A DNA stretch of 36,971 nt from Lachnospiraceae bacterium (GTDB lineage Bacteria; Bacillota; Clostridia; Lachnospirales; Lachnospiraceae): assembly GCA_009774215.1 (NCBI GenBank), contig VSNH01000018.1, positions 1 through 36,971 on the forward strand, written 5' to 3'. The translations under genes were made by a program, and so were the position numbers. Of the stretch, positions 8,612 through 14,104 are shown in pieces. The notes below the pieces were generated by a model. That model ran no database searches. It worked only from the letters and a program-made list of their open reading frames with translations, and was not told the DNA's origin. How positions within the stretch are numbered: the first letter of the stretch is position 1; each line of letters starts with the position of its first letter.

Positions 8612-8687
8612 GGGCAGGGAAGTTTCTTCCCCAGCCCGCCGCGCGACCCGTGTGCCGCTTCAGCGGCCTATTTCATCTACACGGGTC
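8612..8687 (-). other. Two strong hairpins in the leader of the HlyD-like gene
   Basis: On the minus strand GACCCGTGT pairs with ACACGGGTC and encloses a second stem GCCGCT with AGCGGC (8645-8687). Next, GGGC plus GGGAAG pairs with CTTCCC plus GCCC (8612-8637), ending a few bases before the ribosome binding site. The stability suggests control of translation or mRNA stability. I saw no clear promoter in this gap. Confidence 0.6.
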
Positions 8688-8701
8688 TGCGCATAAAAGT
8701 G

Positions 8702-8729
8702 AAAACCCCGGAAACGCCTCCGAGGTTTT
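8702..8729 (-). terminator. Terminator after the small P-loop gene
   Basis: On the minus strand AAAACCTCGGA pairs with TTCCGGGGTTTT (one G-T pair) around GGCGT. It starts about 30 bases after the stop codon and ends in TTTT. Confidence 0.75.
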
Positions 8730-8758
8730 ATTATTTTTATATCATGTTTATGTACATA

Positions 8759-9178
8759 TCAGAGGGAAATAATAACGTTTTTACGCATATTCTCGGGAAG
8801 TTCGCTCTCATCACGGGATACGCTGATCACGAAATCAACATGGAACTTCTCGCTGATCTTCTCAATCTTTTCAATCACTTTCTCAAGCTCGTCCGCCTCC
8901 ACGCAGGCAATCTTTAAAAAGCTGTCAAAATACATTTTCTGCAAATCGTGATCCTGCGAGATGATACCGCAGATAAAGCCGATAAATTCGTCGCTGTCCG
9001 TCACCAGATACTCCGGCACGTCAATGAGCCGGATCTTGTTGTTCAGTTCAAACATATGTTTCGTGCTCTTGTCCAGATACACCACATTGCCCTGTGCATC
9101 CTTGATCTCCGTATTTACTTTATCTAATAAATGCTTGGTCTTTCCTTTTCCTTCCCTTCCTACAATAAACTGAACCAT
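8759..9178 (-). CDS. Small P-loop protein of unknown function
   Basis: The 139-residue product starts with a strand followed by a Walker A motif, GREGKGKT (residues 7-14), so it probably binds ATP or GTP. A Walker B-like strand with acidic end may be VDFVISVSRDESELP near the C-terminus. The middle carries an acidic helix rich in Glu and Lys (ADELEKVIEKIEKISEKF). There is no membrane segment. Relatives in Clostridia have been labelled loosely as PilT-like or ATPase, but the protein is far too short to be a PilT motor and I do not assign a function. It has an AGGAGGG ribosome binding site, its own promoter and its own terminator, and so is probably a single-gene unit with a palindrome in its leader. 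Confidence 0.85.
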   Translation of the reverse strand: MVQFIVGREGKGKTKHLLDKVNTEIKDAQGNVVYLDKSTKHMFELNNKIRLIDVPEYLVTDSDEFIGFICGIISQDHDLQKMYFDSFLKIACVEADELEKVIEKIEKISEKFHVDFVISVSRDESELPENMRKNVIISL

Positions 9179-9225
9179 GTCGATACCCTCCTAGCGTATA
9201 TTATTATTTACTGCCCGAAACACAC

Positions 9226-9242
9226 CATACAATGATTGTATG
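9226..9242 (-). promoter_or_regulatory. Perfect palindrome in the leader of the P-loop gene
   Basis: The 17-base sequence CATACAATGATTGTATG is a perfect inverted repeat with a one-base centre. It lies just downstream of the predicted transcription start, where a repressor site or a 5' mRNA hairpin would sit. Confidence 0.5.
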
Positions 9243-9254
9243 ATCTTACTGTTA

Positions 9255-9283
9255 ATTATACAGGAACTCCCCCGAAAAAACAA
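9255..9283 (-). promoter_or_regulatory. Sigma-A type promoter for the P-loop gene
   Basis: On the minus strand TTGTTT (9278-9283) and a perfect TATAAT (9255-9260) are separated by 17 bases. It lies between the dacA stop and the P-loop gene. Confidence 0.65.
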
Positions 9284-9288
9284 CTACC

Positions 9289-10356
9289 TTATTTGATGAT
9301 TCCAAGCAGCGCGCCCATATCCCCATACAGCCCTTCCCGCGACTCGTCCTTCAGAATCACGGAGATGTAAGGCGTCCCGCTGCTGCTTCTCACAAGCAGA
9401 ACCAGACAATGCCCCGCCGCGTTGGTTGTGCCTGTTTTTCCGCCCACTACCGTCACATTCGCAGGCGGCTCATACGTCCCCCGCAGAAAGAGATTGGAAT
9501 TTTCGATCTCCAGTGTCTTTTCGGAACCGTCCGCCGCCGTGTAAACGGTACTGTACGAGTTCATTTGAATAATCTGATTAAAAAGCTCATACTTTAAAGC
9601 TTCCTGAAAAACCAAATAAAGGTCATAAGCCGTCACATAATGCCCTTCCTGGGTCAGACCGTTGGGATTCATAAAATGACAGTTCGTCGCCCCGATCTCC
9701 TGCGCTTCCTGATTCATAAGCTCCACAAATTCCTCCACGGAACCGGAAGTGCCGTTCACGGAAGCGGAGACTCCTTCTGCAATCAGAACGGCGACATCGT
9801 TGCCCGACGCGATTAACAGCGCGTGAACCGCCTGATCCAGCGTCATCCGATCTCCCGGTTTTATACCGCACAAAACGGCGCCGGACTCCGTAATTAATAC
9901 ATTTTCCGAGGCTGTGTAGATATCGTCCGGAGAGCCGTACTTCAAAGCCACCAGCGCGGTCATCACCTTTGTCAGACTGGCCGGATTCATCTGGTTGTGC
10001 GCGTTTTTCGCATACAGCGTTTCCAGATTCTTCGTGTCAAAGAGCGCGGCTGCCCCAACCTGCTGCAAATCCGGGCCGCCCGCCGTCACATCACCCGCCG
10101 TCACACACAGTTCCTTTGCAAAGGGCTCTATCGTCTCCCGGTTCGCAATATTAATAAGCTGATAGCTGCTGACACTCCCCTGCTCTTCGTAAGGCATGTC
10201 ATACTTCGCACTCCCGCACCCCGTAAGGGCGAGAGCCGCCGCAGCCAACAGCGCGCATAACCGTCGAGCATTGTTATCTATTCGTTTTTTTGCCGAGTTT
10301 GCCGAAGGCAAAACTCGCAATCGAGCAAAGCTCGATTTGTTATTTGTACATCTCAC
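9289..10356 (-). CDS. D-alanyl-D-alanine carboxypeptidase, predicted lipoprotein (S11 family)
   Basis: This 355-residue enzyme of the low-molecular-weight PBP family trims the terminal D-Ala from peptidoglycan stem peptides. The three active-site motifs are intact: SLTK (Ser127, Lys130), SGN (184-186) and KTG (307-309). A lipobox LTGC puts the lipidated residue at Cys47, after a hydrophobic stretch ALLAAAALALTG, so LspA should process it. The reading frame opens with GTG at 10354-10356, with GGAG upstream, overlapping mgsA by 17 bases. This start gives an unusually long tail of about 30 residues before the signal core, and part of it is encoded by a hairpin repeat. A later non-ATG start cannot be excluded. 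The usual C-terminal beta domain of DacA-type enzymes is absent. Confidence 0.9.
   Translation of the reverse strand: MRCTNNKSSFARLRVLPSANSAKKRIDNNARRLCALLAAAALALTGCGSAKYDMPYEEQGSVSSYQLINIANRETIEPFAKELCVTAGDVTAGGPDLQQVGAAALFDTKNLETLYAKNAHNQMNPASLTKVMTALVALKYGSPDDIYTASENVLITESGAVLCGIKPGDRMTLDQAVHALLIASGNDVAVLIAEGVSASVNGTSGSVEEFVELMNQEAQEIGATNCHFMNPNGLTQEGHYVTAYDLYLVFQEALKYELFNQIIQMNSYSTVYTAADGSEKTLEIENSNLFLRGTYEPPANVTVVGGKTGTTNAAGHCLVLLVRSSSGTPYISVILKDESREGLYGDMGALLGIIK
10292..10334 (-). repeat. Hairpin repeat, family 3, inside the start of the carboxypeptidase gene
   Basis: On the minus strand AATCGAGC pairs with GCTCGATT and is followed by GAGTTTTGCC with GGCAAACTC, closed by a C(TTCG)G type loop. 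A related pair of hairpins lies between minE and rodA. If the GTG start is right, this repeat is translated. Confidence 0.65.
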
Positions 10357-10735
10357 GCCACTCCATGTCTCCTCTGTCGAGTGATTTAATCAAAAGCTCC
10401 GCGGATGCCAGATTGGTGGCAAGCGGAATATTGTGCCTGTCACAGAGCATAACCACATTGTTGACATCCGGCTCGTGTGACTTCGGATAGAGCGGGTCTC
10501 TCAGAAAAATCACAAGATCGATCTGGTTGTGCTCGATCTGCGCTCCGATCTGCTGTGCCCCGCCCAGATGCCCGGCCAGATACTTGTGGATGGTCAGATT
10601 GGTCACTTCCTCTATCAGCCTTCCAGTCGTCCCCGTGGCATAAAGCTCATTTTTGCTCAAAATCCCCCGATAAGCGATGCAGAAATTCTGCATCAGTTTT
10701 TTCTTTGCATCATGTGCGATCAACGCGATATTCAT
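10340..10735 (-). CDS. mgsA: Methylglyoxal synthase homologue with a changed active site
   Basis: Methylglyoxal synthase turns dihydroxyacetone phosphate into methylglyoxal and phosphate. The 131-residue product matches the family over its full length: AHD (His8, Asp9), the phosphate loop ATGTTG (33-38), FLRDPL with Asp80, and SHEPDV with His87 and Asp90. However, the loop usually written SGPxGGDQQ reads AGHLGGAQQ here. Ala60 replaces the Asp known as the catalytic base in the E. coli enzyme (Asp71), Ala54 replaces a phosphate-contacting Ser, and His56 replaces Pro. The codon is GCA, which is not one base away from an Asp codon. The ATG overlaps the rodA stop by 4 bases. The protein may be weakly active, altered in substrate, or purely regulatory. 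Confidence 0.88.
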   Translation of the reverse strand: MNIALIAHDAKKKLMQNFCIAYRGILSKNELYATGTTGRLIEEVTNLTIHKYLAGHLGGAQQIGAQIEHNQIDLVIFLRDPLYPKSHEPDVNNVVMLCDRHNIPLATNLASAELLIKSLDRGDMEWREMYK

Positions 10736-11853
10736 TTGCTAACACCCCTGTCATTTTTGCATTGCAGCCGTATATTCAGCACAAACCCGATTCCGATATA
10801 GAGACTGACGACCGAAGTCAGCCCATAACTGACGAACGGAAGCGGAATACCCGTATTCGGACTTGCGCCGGTAGCCACCGCAATGTTCAGCATCCCCTGA
10901 AAGCCGACCAACGCCGCTACCCCCGCCGCGATGATCGTGCCCGCCAGATCTTTTGCCTTCCTAGCTACCATAATACATTCAAATGAGATGAAAATCAATA
11001 ACACAATTACCACACAGCCGCCAACAAAGCCAAATTCTTCGCCAATCACCGCATAAATAAAGTCTGTCTCCACCTCCGCAATGAAATTTCCGTTTTTTAC
11101 AGAGCTGATCTCATTTGTGTTGTAACCTTTTCCGTAAAGCATCCCGGAACCGATCGCCATCATGGAATTATTCTGCTGATATGCCTCTGTATCGGAATAT
11201 TCGTCGGGATAAAGCCATGCCAGAATACGCCTCTGCTGGAAATCGTTGAGGATCTCCTGTTCCGGCTGCAAAATCAGCGTCAACGCGATAATAAACGCCG
11301 GCACAGCGACGGAAATCGCCAAAATCACGTATTTCCAGCTTACGCCGCCCACAAACATCACCACGCAGAACAGGATCACAACCATGATGCTTGTGGAAAG
11401 ATCCGGCTGCTTGAGAATCAGATAGATCGACGGCACGAACAGAAGCAGGCAGCTTCCGACAATTTTGAGCGTCCCCATCTCCTCTTTATGTTTCATGATA
11501 AACTGTGCAAAAAATAAAATCAACAAAATCTTAGCCGTCTCTGAGGGCTGGAACTGGATACCAAAGAGATTCAGCCACCGCTGGGCTCCCGCCACCTCTA
11601 CGCCGGCTACCCGCACCAGCCATAAGAGAACGAGATTCACCGCGTACATGATCCAGTAAAACCTGAGAATCACTGAATAATCAAACAGGGACAGGACAAG
11701 CATCAGAAAGAACCCGAAAACAGCTCCGGCAAGCTGTCTGGACTGAAGAGATTCCTTCGCGCTGCCGATGGCAAGAACGCCCACCGCCGTGAGCGCCACC
11801 ACCAAAATAATCAATTTAAAATCATAGTCCCTGATGTGATAATGTTTCAGCAT
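10732..11853 (-). CDS. rodA: RodA/FtsW/SpoVE family peptidoglycan glycosyltransferase
   Basis: This 373-residue SEDS protein polymerises lipid II into glycan strands together with a class B PBP. About ten membrane segments are visible. The family sequences QFQPSETAKILLI, YGKGYNTNEISSVKNG, EVETDFIYAVIGEEFGF and the C-terminal GIPLPFVSYGLTS are present. I chose the ATG at 11851-11853, with GAAGGAAG upstream, because the 14 extra residues of the longer frame are encoded by a hairpin spacer. Its place in an operon with mreBCD and pbp2 argues for RodA (elongation) over FtsW or SpoVE. It overlaps the mgsA homologue by 4 bases. Confidence 0.92.
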   Translation of the reverse strand: MLKHYHIRDYDFKLIILVVALTAVGVLAIGSAKESLQSRQLAGAVFGFFLMLVLSLFDYSVILRFYWIMYAVNLVLLWLVRVAGVEVAGAQRWLNLFGIQFQPSETAKILLILFFAQFIMKHKEEMGTLKIVGSCLLLFVPSIYLILKQPDLSTSIMVVILFCVVMFVGGVSWKYVILAISVAVPAFIIALTLILQPEQEILNDFQQRRILAWLYPDEYSDTEAYQQNNSMMAIGSGMLYGKGYNTNEISSVKNGNFIAEVETDFIYAVIGEEFGFVGGCVVIVLLIFISFECIMVARKAKDLAGTIIAAGVAALVGFQGMLNIAVATGASPNTGIPLPFVSYGLTSVVSLYIGIGFVLNIRLQCKNDRGVSK

Positions 11854-11875
11854 AGTACTTCCTTCATCCTGTTGT

Positions 11876-11966
11876 GCCGAGTTTGCCGCAGGCAAATCAT
11901 GTAATTATCCTCAGTTTTCCCCCGAGGCTGCCGTAGGCAGATCTCGTGATTGAGCTTTGCTCAATC
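11876..11966 (-). repeat. Hairpin repeat, family 3, between minE and rodA
   Basis: On the minus strand this spacer contains GATTGAGC with GCTCAATC, CTGCC with GGCAG, and TTTGCC with GGCAAA. The first and last hairpins correspond to those at the start of the carboxypeptidase gene, including the shared plus-strand string GCCGAGTTTGCCG. Confidence 0.6.
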
Positions 11967-11978
11967 GGCTCGAATTTG

Positions 11979-12242
11979 TCATTGTTTTAAGTCTAAAATT
12001 GGTATATTCGCGTAGAGCGTCGGATTTTTGATCCCGTGGCCCTTGCCGTTTGTCTGGGTAATCTGTATCTCCATGCTCTCGGCGTCTATCTTCATGTACT
12101 TGGATATCACCTTGGCGATATCGTTCTTAATCATCTCCATCATTTCCTGGGAACAGTTGACCCTGTCGGAGATAAGCAGTATTTTCAGCCGGTCTTTGGC
12201 TATTTGTCTGGAGCTTTTCCGTTTCAACAGATTTTTAAACAC
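11979..12242 (-). CDS. minE: Cell division topological factor MinE
   Basis: MinE stimulates MinD ATP hydrolysis and drives MinD off the membrane, giving the Min system its spatial pattern. The product is 87 residues, normal for the family. The N-terminal part (MFKNLLKRKSSRQIAKDRLKILLISDR) matches the membrane-binding and MinD-contact region, and the C-terminal dimerisation domain follows (VISKYMKIDAESMEIQI). The start is GTG, 11 bases after minD, with GGGGGG just upstream. Presence of MinE together with MinC and MinD implies an oscillating or gradient Min system, as in many Clostridia, rather than the DivIVA-only form of Bacillus. Confidence 0.95.
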   Translation of the reverse strand: MFKNLLKRKSSRQIAKDRLKILLISDRVNCSQEMMEMIKNDIAKVISKYMKIDAESMEIQITQTNGKGHGIKNPTLYANIPILDLKQ

Positions 12243-12253
12243 GCTGATCCCCC

Positions 12254-13045
12254 CTAACCTTTATGGAAAATACCCGTTACCCTTGTCCAGAACGAGACGC
12301 CCTTGTCAAAGTCCATAAAGGGAACTTCCTCGCCTATGATCCGGTAACAGATATTCTGGTATGCCTTTCCCGCCAGTGTATTGCTCCCCACTAACGGTTC
12401 TCCCTGATTTGTGGCGATCACCACATTCTCATCATCCGGCACCCTTCCGATCAGGGGAAGCGACAAAATATCCACCACATCCTCCGAGGACATCATATCG
12501 CCTCTTCTTATCATGTCCTGTCTGATCCTGTTGATAATCAAATCCATCCTATGTATTTCATTGGCTTCCAGAAGGCCGATGATCCGATCCGCATCCCGGA
12601 TCGCGGAGACCTCCGGGGTTGTCACTACAAGCGCCCTGTCCGCACCCGCTATGGCATTCTGAAACCCCTGTTCAATCCCTGCCGGGCAGTCCAGAATGAT
12701 ATAGTCAAACTGATCCCGCAGATGACTGATCATGCGCACCATCTGAGAAGGATTAACTGCGCTTTTATCCTTTGTCTGCGCCGACGGTAAGAGAAACAGG
12801 GTCGGGTATCGTTTGTCCCGTATAATCGCCTGTTTGATGCGGCAGTTTCCCTCCACCACATCCACCAGATTGTAGACAATCCGGTTCTCCAACCCCATCA
12901 CCACATCCAGATTGCGAAGGCCGATATCCGTATCGATCAGAATGACCTTCTTTCCCATGGCTGCCAGACCTGTTCCGACGTTTGCAGAGGTGGTGGTCTT
13001 TCCCACCCCGCCTTTCCCTGACGTGACAACAATCACTTCACTCAT
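12254..13045 (-). CDS. minD: Septum site-determining ATPase MinD
   Basis: MinD is a ParA/MRP-type ATPase that dimerises on the membrane and recruits MinC to block FtsZ assembly away from midcell. The product is 263 residues. The deviant Walker A motif SGKGGVGKTT (9-18) has both lysines, Lys11 and Lys16. The switch region IDTDIGLRNLDVVMG and the Walker B-like DYIILDCPAGIE are intact. The C-terminal amphipathic helix (FWTRVTGIFHKG) is the membrane-targeting segment. ATG has GGAGG upstream. It follows minC after a 208-base hairpin-rich spacer and is followed closely by minE. Confidence 0.97.
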   Translation of the reverse strand: MSEVIVVTSGKGGVGKTTTSANVGTGLAAMGKKVILIDTDIGLRNLDVVMGLENRIVYNLVDVVEGNCRIKQAIIRDKRYPTLFLLPSAQTKDKSAVNPSQMVRMISHLRDQFDYIILDCPAGIEQGFQNAIAGADRALVVTTPEVSAIRDADRIIGLLEANEIHRMDLIINRIRQDMIRRGDMMSSEDVVDILSLPLIGRVPDDENVVIATNQGEPLVGSNTLAGKAYQNICYRIIGEEVPFMDFDKGVSFWTRVTGIFHKG

Positions 13046-13099
13046 AGCAAGTCCTCCATTGATGAATTGTTATCGTCTACCGAACTCTCCGCCCACATC

Positions 13100-13252
13100 G
13101 TTCAGCCCGCGCCGTCCGCAAAGGCGCCTACGGCGCTTTCCCACTGCTTACGCAGTTAACTTTGCTCATGAGATGGCGCTCCGCTCATGCTCTGTAAAGA
13201 TGGTTCATTCATGCGAGCATGATCCGCCCATTTTTACAGAGCATGGCTGAAC
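13100..13252 (-). repeat. Structured spacer, family 2, between minC and minD
   Basis: The outer arms GTTCAGCC (13100-13107) and GGCTGAAC (13245-13252) pair and start right after the minC stop. Inside, CATGCTCTGTAAA (from 13186) pairs with TTTACAGAGCATG (to 13244). Further hairpins are ACTGC with GCAGT and GCGCC with GGCGC. The segment 13206-13223 (CATTCATGCGAGCATGAT) recurs with one change in the yggS-sepF spacer. Confidence 0.7.
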
Positions 13253-13253
13253 T

Positions 13254-13934
13254 TTAGAATGGCAGGTCGTTCAGTAATTCTTTGGTAATCGGCTCAATAA
13301 AAACTCTGGCGTCGTTCACATAAGCAATTTTCGGCTGGATCTTCGGTTTGATCGACCACTTGCTCTGTTTCTCTGATGTTTTGTATTTGAAATCGCCGAT
13401 CTTTAACTTCTCCGGCGACATTTCAAGCGCCACCACAAAATGTCCGTCCTCGCCGTTTCCACCGGCGTAGGCCTGTCCGTAGAGACCGCCCAGCACCACG
13501 ATATCCTTGCTGGATATGATGCACGCGCCCGGATAGACATCCCCCAGCACAATGATGCTGTTCTCCGTCTCCAGAATCTGTCCGTCCTTTAGGGTTCCCT
13601 TATAGAACTGTCCCGCGTTCTCCATCACCTCCTGATGGAAAGAAAGCTGCTGCAGGGCCTTGACAAAGTTCCGTTCCGTCTCCTCGTCCTTCCCCATAAT
13701 ACAGACAATCTTCAACCGGGAATTGGCTGATATAACGTCCACAATCTGCCGCTCCTCCTGATCGGAAAGCACCCTGCCCTCAAAGGAGAGCACCATGCTG
13801 GCATCCTTAAAGAAATTGGCGGACTCGCTGAATTTCATTGCAATTTCCTCCAGAAGCTGCGAAAAAGGAAGCTCACTGTCCAGAAAGATGGAAAGCCCGT
13901 TTGGAAAGCTCTTGATAATCACTGCATTTTTCAT
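13254..13934 (-). CDS. minC: Septum site-determining inhibitor MinC
   Basis: MinC inhibits FtsZ polymerisation and is positioned by MinD. The 226-residue product has an N-terminal FtsZ-binding domain (about residues 1-105) and a C-terminal beta-helix (from about 120) with the family segment GDVYPGACIISSKDIVVLGGLYGQAYAG. The C-terminal tail KIQPKIAYVNDARVFIEPITKELL resembles other Firmicutes MinC proteins. I chose the ATG at 13932-13934 because GGAGG lies close upstream; the longer frame adds 32 residues coded by a structured leader. It is separated from pbp2 by a hairpin-rich gap and from minD by another. Confidence 0.94.
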   Translation of the reverse strand: MKNAVIIKSFPNGLSIFLDSELPFSQLLEEIAMKFSESANFFKDASMVLSFEGRVLSDQEERQIVDVISANSRLKIVCIMGKDEETERNFVKALQQLSFHQEVMENAGQFYKGTLKDGQILETENSIIVLGDVYPGACIISSKDIVVLGGLYGQAYAGGNGEDGHFVVALEMSPEKLKIGDFKYKTSEKQSKWSIKPKIQPKIAYVNDARVFIEPITKELLNDLPF

Positions 13935-14104
13935 ATTTACCTCCACGTCAGAGCATTTTACTGCTACGACACGCGTCGAGAATCTCAAATTCTCGACCGC
14001 GGTCAACGCATGTTTGAGGCTCTGACTCAAACTGCCGATTGAAACATCAGTGCATCATCATGATTTTTCAATCTCTACACCTCAATCTTTATATCGTCCG
14101 GCCG
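13935..14104 (-). other. Hairpin-rich leader between pbp2 and minC
   Basis: On the minus strand GATTGAAA pairs with TTTCAATC, GTTTGAG pairs with CTCAAAC, GTCGAGAAT pairs with ATTCTCGAC, and the distant pieces GTCAGAGC and GCTCTGAC can close the whole downstream half just before the minC ribosome binding site. It is not an obvious copy of families 1 to 3. Confidence 0.6.
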
